Of a stretch of 64,000 bases of DNA, positions 54,486 to 64,000 are shown in pieces. The stretch is from Flavobacterium oncorhynchi (lineage in GTDB: Bacteria > Bacteroidota > Bacteroidia > Flavobacteriales > Flavobacteriaceae), in contig NZ_MUHA01000023.1 in NCBI RefSeq assembly GCF_002217355.1, positions 62,001 to 126,000 on the forward strand, read 5' to 3'. Position numbers and translations under genes: made by a program. The notes under the pieces are model-generated. The model saw nothing but the letters and a program-made list of their open reading frames with translations, was not told where the DNA came from and did no database searches. The stretch's first letter is position 1. Every line of letters begins with the position of its first letter.

Positions 54486-56501
54486 TTATAATGAATTCAC
54501 TTCGACACCTTTTTTTAATAGATCAATTATGTTATCAAATGCGGTGTTCTCATCATTAAAGATATCTTCTAAAATATTTTTAAGATCTTTATCTTGGATT
54601 TTATCAGTTAAAATACTTTTTAACTTCTTATTCCTTACAGATTGTGGAATTTTTGGTTTGATCTCTGTTAAAATTGCAAGCTCATCTTTATAAGGCATAA
54701 AAGGATCATAAAGTTTATGAAACGTTTTACCTACGGCTCCTTGAAACATTAATAATTCAGGATTTTGTTTCGAGTCTATTCCACTTTTTAAAATATGTTT
54801 TGTCGCAATACCTGGATAGGGATCTATATAAAAAATATTTTTGATTCCTAGTTGAAAAGCTTTTTTTGAACACAATTCACAAGGGCTTGCAGTTGTAAAT
54901 AAATTACCTCCTTTTAAGCCTAATCCTCCGTTTTTAACCACTTGCATCATAGCATTTTCTTCGGCATGTAAAGATCTGGTATGTACTTGATTTTTTTCTC
55001 CCTCATATGTGTTTAGATGAGACTTGAAACAGAAGCTACATGTTCTTCCTCCTAATTCTTTTTCTTTATGATTTAAATCCTTAAAATCAATGGACACGAG
55101 TTCTTTAAACGTTAGAATGTCCGGACCTTTTTTAAATTTTCCTCCTTCTTTTTCATAATCACTAAAATGACTAGGATTTTTGTCATTAATTAGATCTTCA
55201 ACAGATCTTAAGTTACATGGTAATTGATGTTCAGCAACATCATTCCAACCAATAGATTTAATTGAAAAATTTGCGTCCGTTACAACGGCTCCAACTTGAC
55301 GTGATATGCAACCAGAGTTTAGCTTGGCATTATAAGCAACTTGCATACATCTTTCAATTGCTGAAGGAGTAATAATACCTGGCTGATTTATAAGTGAAAT
55401 AAATTTTATTAATTGTCTATTAATATCAAATTTTTTATCATTTTCTGAGAAAAATAAATGATATTCACTTTTTTGAATACAGTTTTCAATATCTGGATAT
55501 GCAAATTCACCATTGCTAAAATCTGTCCCGTCATATTCCGAGTCACCTAGCTTAAGTGTTTCTTTAAAGTGTTTGTAACTAGTGTCCTCACCAATAATTT
55601 TTAATAATTTATCAGAAATATATTTCTTTCTTTCTGCTTCACTTTTGTTAACAGCAACCATGTAAAATGCTGAAAATTTCTCTTTAAAATACATAAGTTC
55701 CAATGAGTTTTTTAAAGAATCTATTATGATTTTTGTATCACGCGAATTATTTGATTTCCATAATTTTATTAAATAATTGATTGTTTCTGCTACTGTGTAT
55801 ATATGTGTTAAGTTTTTCTCTCCACTTTCAACATTAATTACATTACCATAAAGTCTCAAATTATTAGCTAAATCATGTAATAATCTAGTTCGTTTTGTAA
55901 AGTTTAATTTATTTAAAACGTCATAAAAACCTTCAGAAAATTTAGTAAAATTCGCATAAAATAATAAGTATATTTTTCTTTCAGTTTTATTTGCTTTCAA
56001 ATATTTATTTAACGTATCATATTGGTCAAAATCAATTTTACTAATCTCGTCAAACCATTTGTTGTTATTATAAAGGTAATCGCCCAGTAATTGGTAGTCC
56101 TCACTTATATCAAATCTATTTATGTAGATCTCTTTGTATTTTCCACTTTTCCCATTCTGTCCAATTATTGAAAATGACATTTTAATCGCATCGTTAATCG
56201 AATTAGTATTTCTTGTCGCATAAACGCATTCAAATAATAAATGAAGTAACAATACAGATTTATACTCAATGACTGTAAAGTTTCTCCAGTTTTCATTACT
56301 CTTTAGATAATTATAAGAAATTTTAACTTTTAAATCTTCAGGTTTATTTTCATCTAAATTAAAAGAAGATATATCTAAATTTTTTATATAATCTTTGGCG
56401 GATAATATTTCCGCAATTTTTGAAGTTCCAGCACCTACTTTTCCAGTAAGTCCAATTATAGTGAAGTTTTTTCTTAGTGAATATAACTGATCTAATTTCA
56501 T
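54486..56501 (-). CDS. Anti-phage dCTP/dCMP deaminase with N-terminal P-loop-like domain
   Basis: 671 residues. N-terminal P-loop-like motif 'GLTGKVGAGTS' (17-27) in which Thr replaces the Walker A lysine. Helical middle (about 60-370). C-terminal cytidine/deoxycytidylate deaminase with zinc ligands 'HAEEN' (His512, Glu514) and 'SPCELC' (Cys541, Cys544) plus a separate 'TCSFC' insert. P-loop plus deaminase is the layout of AvcD/DCD anti-phage proteins, which drain dCTP on infection. No small partner gene or RNA was seen in the short gap upstream. It follows the second hsdR by 67 bp, suggesting one operon. Confidence 0.85.
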   Translation of the reverse strand: MKLDQLYSLRKNFTIIGLTGKVGAGTSKIAEILSAKDYIKNLDISSFNLDENKPEDLKVKISYNYLKSNENWRNFTVIEYKSVLLLHLLFECVYATRNTNSINDAIKMSFSIIGQNGKSGKYKEIYINRFDISEDYQLLGDYLYNNNKWFDEISKIDFDQYDTLNKYLKANKTERKIYLLFYANFTKFSEGFYDVLNKLNFTKRTRLLHDLANNLRLYGNVINVESGEKNLTHIYTVAETINYLIKLWKSNNSRDTKIIIDSLKNSLELMYFKEKFSAFYMVAVNKSEAERKKYISDKLLKIIGEDTSYKHFKETLKLGDSEYDGTDFSNGEFAYPDIENCIQKSEYHLFFSENDKKFDINRQLIKFISLINQPGIITPSAIERCMQVAYNAKLNSGCISRQVGAVVTDANFSIKSIGWNDVAEHQLPCNLRSVEDLINDKNPSHFSDYEKEGGKFKKGPDILTFKELVSIDFKDLNHKEKELGGRTCSFCFKSHLNTYEGEKNQVHTRSLHAEENAMMQVVKNGGLGLKGGNLFTTASPCELCSKKAFQLGIKNIFYIDPYPGIATKHILKSGIDSKQNPELLMFQGAVGKTFHKLYDPFMPYKDELAILTEIKPKIPQSVRNKKLKSILTDKIQDKDLKNILEDIFNDENTAFDNIIDLLKKGVEVNSL

Positions 56502-56568
56502 TCTTTTTTTATTTTTTATTTTGTTCTATATATTATCAATTTGAAAACTATTTTAATTTTTGTAATTA

Positions 56569-59442
56569 CTAGGCCATCATTCCCTTAACAAAAATCTCCA
56601 CAAACTCTTTCATCTTAGCAATTATTCTATCACCAATTGCACGAGCCTGTAGAACGCTTGGTCTATTATCTAAGCATTGAAAAACTTCATCTTTTATTGG
56701 TTCTCTACCACTGTAGATATAAGTATCAATCAGAGCTTTGAATTGTGCCTTGTCTAAATGTTCCTCTTCGCATAGTTTTCCTAATGCTAAGACTTTTTGA
56801 TCTTGCCAGAATTTTTCAAATTCATCTTCAATTGAATCACCATCTTTTATGTTTGGCATATTCTCATCAATGAATTTCTGAATCAACTCTCTTTTGCTTC
56901 TTAGTTGAATGTCGCCACCTAATAAGTCGATTATAACTTTTCTTTGAGCGGTTGCTGTATCTACCGTTTTAGCGCTTTTCAATTGCGCTAATAACTTTAA
57001 AATATAAGCAACATTAATTTGATCTCTATGAATTAATTCTAATTCAAAATCAATGTCATCAAGTATCGAAGTTTTTTGTTTCTGATTGTCTTGTTTTACT
57101 TTTTCGTATAAATCAAGATATTTGCTTTTGAAATCTTCAAATTCCTGCTCGTCAATTGCTAGGTCTTCCCAATCAAAATCAGTGTAAGATTGTAATACGT
57201 TCATGGCACGCATTAATTTTCTGAAAGCTTGGACAAATTGCGCTTCATCTTCTTCACTTTCTAAATTGTCTACACTTTGATAAGTTGGCGTTATTTCTCT
57301 CAATAGTTTCAATGCTTCGTCAAACTTCTCCGCTATCTTTTCATAGTCAGGCATTGTAACTACTTCGATTGCATCTTTATTCGAAAATAAAGTAATAGCA
57401 TCGTCAGTTGCTTTTTTAAGGTTTCTGAATGATAAAATGTTTCCCTGTGATTTCTGTTCTCCTAAAATTCTATTTGTCCTCGAATAAGCTTGGATTAAGC
57501 CATGTTGCTTTAAGTTTTTATCTACATAAAGTGTGTTTACTTTTTTTGCATCAAAACCAGTAAGCATCATATTTACAACAATCACGATATCTAAACGATC
57601 TTGCTCATTGTTGAAATTTTCTTTTTCACGATTTTTTAATCGCTTACTTATGTTCTGAAAATATTTTTCAAATGACGAACTGTCTTTGTTTGTAAAACTC
57701 GTTCCAAACATGCTATTATAATCTCCAATGTATGCTTCTAGTTTATCTCTTGTATGTCTAGATTGATATGGAGTAGGAGGTTCTGCTGCCATATCAAGAT
57801 CGTTGTCCGGAAGATAATCCTGCGCTTCATCTGAATCTTCATTAGTACCATAGGTAAAAATAGTTGCAATGCGCAAATCGTGTTCTCCAGCTTCTTTTTT
57901 TTGCTGAAAAAGATCGTAATACTGGATTACATTATCGATGCTACTTACCGCCAGCAATGCAGAATAATCTCTATTAAAGGTTTTTTGATTGTGATAAGCT
58001 ATGATATAATCAACAATTTTATTGATTCTTTTGTTGGAATCTAAGACTTCTTGCTTATCAATATCTTCAACTTCGATGTCAATAAAAGCATTGCTTTTGT
58101 TTTTGTATTTTCCAACGTATTCAATTCCAAAACGCAAAACGTTTTGATCTCTAATAGCATCGGTAATAACATATTTATGTAAGCAGTTGCCAAATAAATC
58201 TTTTGTAGTTCGTTTTCCTAAATCATTTTTTGCAGCATTCTCTGCAAATATGGGCGTTCCTGTAAAGCCTATTAACTGACTTTTCTCAAAGAATTTTGTA
58301 ATGCGTTCGTGAGTTTCTCCAAATTGAGAGCGGTGGCATTCATCAAAAATAAAAACGATTTTTTTATGTCTTAATGGTTCAATATTGCCTTTGAAGCGTT
58401 CTGAAACCGCATTGTTTAATTTCTGAATGGTAGTTAAAACCAATTTTGTATTGTCTGTTAATTGCCTGATAAGAGATTGTGTATTATCAGTAACATCAAC
58501 GCTGTCTTTCTTAAAAGCATTGAACTCATTCATCGTTTGATAATCCAAATCTTTTCTATCGACTACAAAAACTACTTTGTAAACTTCTGGCAATTCCATC
58601 AAAATTTGACTTGCCTTAAACGAAGTCAACGTTTTACCCGAACCTGTTGTATGCCATATATAAGCGTTGTCATTAGAATTTTTAACCTGATGAATGATCG
58701 CTTCCGTAGCAAAAAATTGATACGGACGTAAAATCATCATTACCTTGTGAGTTTCGTTTATCACGATATAATGAGATATCATTTTACCCAAATGATTAGG
58801 ATTTAAAAAGCTAGCAGCAAATGCGGTTAAGTCGGTGATATTTTTATTATTGGCATCTGCCCAAAAGAAAGTTTGTTTAACAGATTGTAATTTGTTGTTT
58901 GCTAAATATTTGGTGTTTACGCCATTGCTTATTACAAACATTTGCACGTATTGAAACAAACCATGATTGCTCCAAAAAGAATGCATTTGGTAGCGATTGA
59001 TTTGATTGAAAGCTTCTTTGATTTCAATTCCGGAGCGTTTCAGTTCTATTTGTACCAAAGGCAAGCCATTTACCAAAAGCGTTACATCAAAACGGTTTTT
59101 GTAGCTACCTTTCAAACTTATTTGATTGGTAACTTGATATAAATTTTTATTTGAATCTTCGGTATTAAAAAAGCGGACATAAAATGAAGTACCATCTTCT
59201 TTTGTAAATTGAAAACGATCACGAAGCGTTTTGGCTTTTTCAAAAACATTACCCTTGGCTAGATGATTCAAAATAGCATCAAACTCTTTGGCCGTAAAAG
59301 TAGTTTTGTTAAAAAATTCAAGTTGACTTTTTAAGTTAGCAACCAAAGATTCTCCATCTTGTATTTTTACAGATGCAAACCCTAGACTAACCAATTGCTT
59401 GATTAAGTTATTTTCTAATACGGCTTCGGATTGATGACTCAT
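56569..59442 (-). CDS. hsdR: Type I restriction-modification restriction subunit (EcoR124I-type)
   Basis: 957 residues. Nuclease domain with Asp119 and 'IELK' (Glu133, Lys135) near the N-terminus; motor with Walker A 'TTGSGKT' (265-271), 'FDECHRS' (366-372), 'IGFTGTPI' and 'YSRTNRI'; C-terminal helical HsdR domain ('VLQSYTDFDWEDLAIDEQ'). It differs from the other HsdR of the island (EcoEI-type) and belongs with the hsdM/hsdS set at the right end. It starts 11 bp after the 202-residue accessory gene. Confidence 0.93.
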   Translation of the reverse strand: MSHQSEAVLENNLIKQLVSLGFASVKIQDGESLVANLKSQLEFFNKTTFTAKEFDAILNHLAKGNVFEKAKTLRDRFQFTKEDGTSFYVRFFNTEDSNKNLYQVTNQISLKGSYKNRFDVTLLVNGLPLVQIELKRSGIEIKEAFNQINRYQMHSFWSNHGLFQYVQMFVISNGVNTKYLANNKLQSVKQTFFWADANNKNITDLTAFAASFLNPNHLGKMISHYIVINETHKVMMILRPYQFFATEAIIHQVKNSNDNAYIWHTTGSGKTLTSFKASQILMELPEVYKVVFVVDRKDLDYQTMNEFNAFKKDSVDVTDNTQSLIRQLTDNTKLVLTTIQKLNNAVSERFKGNIEPLRHKKIVFIFDECHRSQFGETHERITKFFEKSQLIGFTGTPIFAENAAKNDLGKRTTKDLFGNCLHKYVITDAIRDQNVLRFGIEYVGKYKNKSNAFIDIEVEDIDKQEVLDSNKRINKIVDYIIAYHNQKTFNRDYSALLAVSSIDNVIQYYDLFQQKKEAGEHDLRIATIFTYGTNEDSDEAQDYLPDNDLDMAAEPPTPYQSRHTRDKLEAYIGDYNSMFGTSFTNKDSSSFEKYFQNISKRLKNREKENFNNEQDRLDIVIVVNMMLTGFDAKKVNTLYVDKNLKQHGLIQAYSRTNRILGEQKSQGNILSFRNLKKATDDAITLFSNKDAIEVVTMPDYEKIAEKFDEALKLLREITPTYQSVDNLESEEDEAQFVQAFRKLMRAMNVLQSYTDFDWEDLAIDEQEFEDFKSKYLDLYEKVKQDNQKQKTSILDDIDFELELIHRDQINVAYILKLLAQLKSAKTVDTATAQRKVIIDLLGGDIQLRSKRELIQKFIDENMPNIKDGDSIEDEFEKFWQDQKVLALGKLCEEEHLDKAQFKALIDTYIYSGREPIKDEVFQCLDNRPSVLQARAIGDRIIAKMKEFVEIFVKGMMA

Positions 59443-59453
59443 TTGTGGTGTTT

Positions 59454-60062
59454 TTAGGATACCGTTTTTTCTTTGTATTTAAAATCTACTTTCAAATTTT
59501 TGCAATAATTTTCAAAGTCTCTTAGATTTTCAATGGCATTGTCTTCGTCAAAAAAATCTTCTAATGGATAGCTTTTGAAAAGCATTATTTTGTCTTTGTC
59601 TTCGTATTCTTTGTGGCCTTCTTTCTTTAAAATAAAATCATCCTGATCCCACATTACTCCCCATCCATCCCAAGTATTTTTTCCAACTACAAAAATTAAT
59701 TTTGTTTTAGAATTTTCAACCGTATCAAAAGAACTAACTTTTGTTTTAGAAACTTTACCCTTTTTTCTTGTTTGAAAGAATCCGGTATCATTTACTATAA
59801 ATACGGCAAAAGTATTTTCATCTTTTCTTCCAAAGTTAAATTCGTAAAAATACATGCTAAGCCAATCCCAGGCCCATTGGGTTAATTTTCCCGTACCATT
59901 ATTTGGACTTCCATTACTGAATTTGGAGTAACCTCCATTATAACTGTAACCATAAGAGCTTCCAATGAAATCAACTAAATCTAAAATTCTTGTTTGATAT
60001 TCAAATAAAAGACGATAAGCTTTGCGTACTTCTAATAAGGTATCAGTATTATTTTCTGACAT
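59454..60062 (-). CDS. Unknown accessory protein of the second type I operon
   Basis: 202 residues, not recognised. No signal peptide. Long aromatic-rich middle ('GSSYGYSYNGGYSKF', 'WAWDWLSMYFYEFNF') and 'FVVGKNTWDGWGVMWDQDDF'; no catalytic motif is obvious. It overlaps the 224-residue nuclease-like gene by 14 bp and is 11 bp before hsdR, so it is made with both. A binding partner or immunity/regulatory protein of the nuclease-like protein is a reasonable inference. Confidence 0.75.
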   Translation of the reverse strand: MSENNTDTLLEVRKAYRLLFEYQTRILDLVDFIGSSYGYSYNGGYSKFSNGSPNNGTGKLTQWAWDWLSMYFYEFNFGRKDENTFAVFIVNDTGFFQTRKKGKVSKTKVSSFDTVENSKTKLIFVVGKNTWDGWGVMWDQDDFILKKEGHKEYEDKDKIMLFKSYPLEDFFDEDNAIENLRDFENYCKNLKVDFKYKEKTVS

Positions 60063-60723
60063 AAGGGAATAGATTTTCTAAAGATTGATTATGATTTGAT
60101 TTTTGAACATTTAAGTTTTTGAGCCACCTTTTTTTGTAGTATTGATGAAGTGCAAAACCATTGATTGAATCTTCAAGAATACGGCTGTAGGCGGCAAAAA
60201 TACTACTGTCGCTATTTTTAACTCGATTGTTTTCTGAAACTATTTGTTCTAATAATTTTGACCAGTTGGTTTTACAAATAACAACGTTTTTGTCGTGGAT
60301 GCAATAATCAGGCTCGTCGTTTATATGGTGTAAACCTCCTAATTGAATAAAATATAAGGGCTTACCCTCTTGATCGTATTCATTGTAATAAGCCTGAATT
60401 TCATTTTCCATTTGAGCGCTGCTTTGTTGTTTTTCATTGTGTCTTTTTGCTTCAATAATGACATCAAATTCATTAAATCGCATAAAAAGATCAGGTTCAA
60501 CAAAATTAGAATTAGAGGTGTTTTTAGATTTCCATTTGTCCCAGAATGAAATAGATAGCACATTACCTGAATAGGCAGGTAATTTATCGTGGTACAGCGA
60601 ACCCTTAAGAATCGACCAAAACATTTCTACGGGTAAATATTTTAGTGTATCAAAAACTACCGCTGTTAAGCTATCTTCACATGGGCCCAAAGTACCCTTT
60701 CTTTTGTGGAAGTATGAAATCAT
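60049..60723 (-). CDS. PD-(D/E)XK nuclease-like protein
   Basis: 224 residues. 'CEDSLTAVVFDTL' (Glu16) near the start, then 'VEPDLFMRFNEFDVIIEAKRH' with Asp78, Glu91 and Lys93 form the PD-(D/E)XK nuclease signature. No other domain is recognised. It overlaps the next gene by 14 bp and is 108 bp after the coiled-coil gene. A DNA-cleaving part of an extra defence module inside the type I operon is likely, but the family is not identified. Confidence 0.7.
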   Translation of the reverse strand: MISYFHKRKGTLGPCEDSLTAVVFDTLKYLPVEMFWSILKGSLYHDKLPAYSGNVLSISFWDKWKSKNTSNSNFVEPDLFMRFNEFDVIIEAKRHNEKQQSSAQMENEIQAYYNEYDQEGKPLYFIQLGGLHHINDEPDYCIHDKNVVICKTNWSKLLEQIVSENNRVKNSDSSIFAAYSRILEDSINGFALHQYYKKRWLKNLNVQKSNHNQSLENLFPYVRK

Positions 60724-60831
60724 ATAATATTATTTTACGCAAGTATTACCCCAAACAAGCCTTTATTAAAACTTTGTATTTCGTTCATTTGATGTTTCTA
60801 CTTTTCCTTAGAACCTTATCGGCTAAGTTGA

Positions 60832-61452
60832 TTATTCATATTTAACCATTGCCTGACCATAAACCAGATAATTAGAATCGTTTTTTGAAATTGAAACTCC
60901 GCCTTGAGGCTCATATCCTTTTTCTAAATAGTATAGTACACTTTTTTCAAAGTCAGTACGGAAATTTTCAAAATCAAGACTTCTATTATTTTCTATTATG
61001 ACACTTTCTTTAATTTTTAGCTTCTGCAATTCATTTTTGATAATTGCAATTTTTTTATCAAGAGCGGCAATTTCTTTCTCCTTTATTTGAACTTCTTTTT
61101 TAAGTTCTGTTCTATAATATTCATCCTCATTTTCATCTAAAAAATCATAATAGGTTATTTTAGTTATTGGATACGAATCATTGTATTTCGCTCTATAAAA
61201 CAAAATATCATCCTCAGAAACTTTATAAGTAGCAAAATCTTCAACCTTACTCAAAAGTTCCTCAATGTATTTAATTACTTCTTTGCGATGTATTTTATTA
61301 TTTTCAAGAATTAAAATTTCATTTTCTAGATTTTTAATATTTAAGGCTACTTTAAGCTCCTCTCCTTTGTGTGTTATAGAATAATGCGGGGTCTCTTCAT
61401 GTCTGACTTTCACAAACTCTACAACTATATAATCTATAATTTTTCTATTCAT
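60832..61452 (-). CDS. Coiled-coil protein with DUF1737-like C-terminus
   Basis: 206 residues. A long helical/coiled-coil region of charged repeats (about 30-150; 'EVQIKEKEIAALDKKIAIIKNELQKLKIKE') is followed by 'LEKGYEPQGGVSISKNDSNYLVYGQAMVKYE', which resembles the DUF1737 ending (QGG...QAMVK). No signal peptide. It starts 2 bp after the hsdS stop, so it is probably translated with hsdS. Role unknown. Confidence 0.7.
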   Translation of the reverse strand: MNRKIIDYIVVEFVKVRHEETPHYSITHKGEELKVALNIKNLENEILILENNKIHRKEVIKYIEELLSKVEDFATYKVSEDDILFYRAKYNDSYPITKITYYDFLDENEDEYYRTELKKEVQIKEKEIAALDKKIAIIKNELQKLKIKESVIIENNRSLDFENFRTDFEKSVLYYLEKGYEPQGGVSISKNDSNYLVYGQAMVKYE

Positions 61453-61454
61453 AA

Positions 61455-62723
61455 TTACACAAACATTTGCTGCAACAACCCTTTTTTAAACGTTTGCGTT
61501 TGGATGATTTGTTGATTGGTACTTTCTATTTTTTTATCAATACTGGATAGAAAATTGGCGATTTTTTGCTGTTCTATTAATGATGGTAAATTCAATGAAA
61601 TATCCAAAAAATCGTTAACACCAATATTTAATAATCCATGATTTCTTGCTCCTTCTTGAGCCACCTTTTCGATTTCTTTATTATGAAGCCCAAATTCAAA
61701 ATAGTGCTCCATAAAATTCAATGAAACCATTTTACTAAAACAAAAACATATGTATAAAGTCGAAACAACTCCTTTGTCATATTTTTTAAGTCTTTTAATA
61801 GCTCCCATTGGATAGCCATTTGAATAACTTTTATTATATGCAAAATCATTTTTTTCTAATAAATAATATTTTGTAACATCTTTTGCTGATACAGATTTAT
61901 TGAAATATTCTAGTTGATTAACTAATCCAAGTTGTGCTGAAATCGTTAAAACATTAAGATTATTTTCTTTATTTTTTCTAATAACTCTGTTTGCAACTTT
62001 CCCCAACTTTTTCTCCTCCCAATCCGGATAATCATTCCCATTCTCATTTTTAAACCGCAATTTCCCAGAGAACATTTGCTGCATTACACCTTTTTTGTAT
62101 TGTTCTAATAATACTTTTTTGCGAGAAAGCTGCTGGATTTTTTCATCGACAGCACTTAAAAAAGAAGCTATCTTTTGTTGTTCTGCAAGGGTTGGGTATG
62201 TTATATCAAAAGCTTTTAGATCTTTTCCATAAATAGCCGCTACACTTGTTGTACCTGTTGCAAAACGACGTAGTTGGTTTATTGAATTCTTAGTGTTAAA
62301 GTTATAATTCATAAAATGGTTTGAAGGTTCAATATCACTATTAAACTTCATACGCATAAGATTCGAATTGTAAAGTGCTAAAGGCAGTTCTTCTCGCCAA
62401 ATCGATACTTTTCCAACTAATTCTAAAGTATTTCTGGTGTTAAATAATAGATCCCCTTTTTTTAATACATCCTCATTGTTGTATTCAATATTTTCAGGTA
62501 AAAATTGAACTTTATTAATATTTATTTCACCTCTTCCTAAATTTCCCATTTTAATAACGGGTATTCCAATATTAGATTCTGAGTTTTCATAGTTTCCCCC
62601 TAAGCGACCTTCTTTTAGTAAAACAGAAAACTTTTCAGTTTTCCATTCACTATGAAACTCAGAAAACCTCAATTTCGGCACCAAAGTTTCCTTCTTTTCT
62701 TTATGTAAAGTTGCTGTACTCAT
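61455..62723 (-). CDS. hsdS: Type I restriction-modification specificity subunit
   Basis: 422 residues with two target-recognition domains and two conserved helical spacers: 'PTLAEQQKIASFLSAVDEKIQQL' and 'PSLIEQQKIANFLSSIDKKIES', each followed by 'KKGVMQQMFSG'/'KKGLLQQMF'. Both halves are intact. The start overlaps the hsdM stop by 1 bp (TAATG). Unrelated in sequence to the first HsdS of the island outside the spacer regions. Confidence 0.93.
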   Translation of the reverse strand: MSTATLHKEKKETLVPKLRFSEFHSEWKTEKFSVLLKEGRLGGNYENSESNIGIPVIKMGNLGRGEININKVQFLPENIEYNNEDVLKKGDLLFNTRNTLELVGKVSIWREELPLALYNSNLMRMKFNSDIEPSNHFMNYNFNTKNSINQLRRFATGTTSVAAIYGKDLKAFDITYPTLAEQQKIASFLSAVDEKIQQLSRKKVLLEQYKKGVMQQMFSGKLRFKNENGNDYPDWEEKKLGKVANRVIRKNKENNLNVLTISAQLGLVNQLEYFNKSVSAKDVTKYYLLEKNDFAYNKSYSNGYPMGAIKRLKKYDKGVVSTLYICFCFSKMVSLNFMEHYFEFGLHNKEIEKVAQEGARNHGLLNIGVNDFLDISLNLPSLIEQQKIANFLSSIDKKIESTNQQIIQTQTFKKGLLQQMFV

Positions 62724-64000
62724 TAAAATGGTGTTTCAATTCCTAATTCGGTACAAAACTTTGCAATAGTCGCACAGGTAGTTTTTTCGGCTACAGCCAA
62801 ATCTCTCAATTTGGTTGTTATCGCTTTTAGATCTATGGCATCTTCTTCTTCAAACGTATTTACATAACGAGGAATGTTTAGGTTGTAATCGTTGGTCGCG
62901 ATCTCGCTCAAAGAAGCAATATGGCTGTATTTGTTTTTGTTGGTGCGGTTTTCGTAAGTAGTGATAATTTTGTCAATATCCTCAGTACGCAACACGTTTT
63001 GGGTTTTTACCTTCTCAAAATGCTGGCTGGCGTCTATAAACAAAATGTTTTCGGCATTGGTTCGTTTTTTCTTCAAAATCAAAATACAAGTCGGAATGCC
63101 AGTTCCGTAAAAAATATTGGCAGGTAAACCTATTACGGCATCGAGATAATTTTTTTCTTTTATCAAATATTCACGTATGTGTCCCTCGGCACTACCACGA
63201 AACAAAACACCGTGTGGCAAAACAATTGCCATCGTTCCGTTTTCCTCCAGTTGGTGCACCATATGTTGTACAAAAGCAAAATCGGCTTTACTGCTTGGTG
63301 CTAGTTTTCCGTAGGCAGAAAAACGTTCATCGTTCATAAACAAAGGGCTCGCACTCCAGTTTGCTGAGAAAGGCGGATTGGCAACAATGGCTTCAAAACG
63401 CAAATCATAATGCTGTGGACGTTCTAGCGTATCTTCGTTCTTGATATCAAAACGTTTATAGTGCACATCGTGCATGATCATGTTCATACGACATAAGTTA
63501 TAGGTCGTAGGATTCATTTCTTGTCCGTAAAAAGCACTTACATCTTTTACTTCTTTGGCAACACGCAATAACAATGACCCAGAACCACAAGTTGGGTCGT
63601 AAACACTTTTTAATTTGTCTTTGCCCACCGTAACCAATTGCGCCAAAATGTTACTTACTTGTTGTGGCGTATAAAATTCGCCTGCTTTTTTTCCAGCTCC
63701 ACTTGCAAATTGGCCAATCAAATATTCGTAGGCATCACCCAGAACATCGCTGTCGGTATTTTCTAAATCAAAATCTATTTCGTCAAGATGTATCAGTACT
63801 TTTACGATCAATTCGTTTTTGTCAGTCTCAGATTTTCCAAGTTTATGCGAAGTTAAATCCAAGTCAGAGAATAGGTTTCCAAAATCTTCCTCGCTTTCAG
63901 AACCCATTGTACTTTGCTCAATATGCGTCAATACTTTGGCTAAATCGCCCAGGATAAAATTGTTTTTTCCGCCTGCGTTTCCTCTTTTTGCTAATTCTGA
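62723..64000 (-). CDS. hsdM: Type I restriction-modification methyltransferase subunit, 5' end cut by the window
   Basis: The frame continues to the window edge (425 codons visible; 'NNFILGDLAKVLTHIEQ' leads in), so the true start lies beyond 64000. SAM motif 'VYDPTCGSGSLLLRV' and catalytic 'VANPPFS' are present, preceded by 'AGEFYTPQQVS'. With hsdS and the EcoR124I-type hsdR it forms the second type I system. Confidence 0.92.
   Translation of the reverse strand, partial: SELAKRGNAGGKNNFILGDLAKVLTHIEQSTMGSESEEDFGNLFSDLDLTSHKLGKSETDKNELIVKVLIHLDEIDFDLENTDSDVLGDAYEYLIGQFASGAGKKAGEFYTPQQVSNILAQLVTVGKDKLKSVYDPTCGSGSLLLRVAKEVKDVSAFYGQEMNPTTYNLCRMNMIMHDVHYKRFDIKNEDTLERPQHYDLRFEAIVANPPFSANWSASPLFMNDERFSAYGKLAPSSKADFAFVQHMVHQLEENGTMAIVLPHGVLFRGSAEGHIREYLIKEKNYLDAVIGLPANIFYGTGIPTCILILKKKRTNAENILFIDASQHFEKVKTQNVLRTEDIDKIITTYENRTNKNKYSHIASLSEIATNDYNLNIPRYVNTFEEEDAIDLKAITTKLRDLAVAEKTTCATIAKFCTELGIETPF

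Overview
The window is AT-rich bacterial DNA that reads as a member of the Flavobacteriaceae, most likely Flavobacterium. The evidence is an Oar-like TonB receptor, an ECF sigma/FecR/STN-TonB receptor/DUF4249 set, DUF4402 and DUF2490 proteins, weak Shine-Dalgarno sites and promoters of the Bacteroidota type (TTG, then TAnnTTTG). No tRNA, rRNA, insertion sequence or CRISPR array was recognised.

Layout. 1-15.5 kb: a truncated Oar-like receptor (-), a bestrophin/response regulator/histidine kinase operon (-), a polysaccharide deacetylase lipoprotein (+), an MprF-like lipid flippase/synthetase (-), then a five-gene sigma/small protein/FecR/TonB receptor/DUF4249 unit (+). 15.6-22.7 kb: a five-gene minus-strand cluster that looks like a chaperone-usher-type surface fibre system: two DUF4402 pilin-like paralogues, a PapD-like chaperone, a two-domain adhesin-like protein and a 924-residue outer-membrane barrel. 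An AraC regulator lies just upstream. 23-32.3 kb: DUF2490, a GreA-like factor, a MocR-type regulator diverging from a TonB receptor, and copper genes (HMA-AraC regulator, CopA, CopZ-like) with two kinds of intergenic repeat. 32.4-41.8 kb: an unusual GCS/amidoligase-like protein, a cysteine-peptidase-like protein, MFS transporter, histidine phosphatase, ArgA-like GNAT, Gcr-family membrane protein and an rRNA/tRNA methyltransferase.

From 41.97 kb to the right edge is a defence island transcribed entirely from the minus strand. It holds two complete or near-complete type I restriction-modification systems. The first (49-42 kb) carries, between hsdS and hsdM, a DUF6615-like nuclease-fold protein and a Septu-like ATPase/HNH pair, and ends with an Mrr-type type IV enzyme. 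The second (64-56.5 kb) carries three accessory genes between hsdS and hsdR, one with a PD-(D/E)XK nuclease signature. Between the two lie an anti-phage dCTP-deaminase-like protein, a self-inhibited Fic protein, a HigA antitoxin with no visible toxin and an unknown small protein.

The best candidates for undescribed biology are the chaperone-usher-like cluster, the MocR regulator whose PLP lysine is replaced by arginine, the Septu-like module translationally coupled inside a type I R-M operon, and the three-gene insert of the second R-M system. All function calls come from reading motifs by eye; no database search was run.
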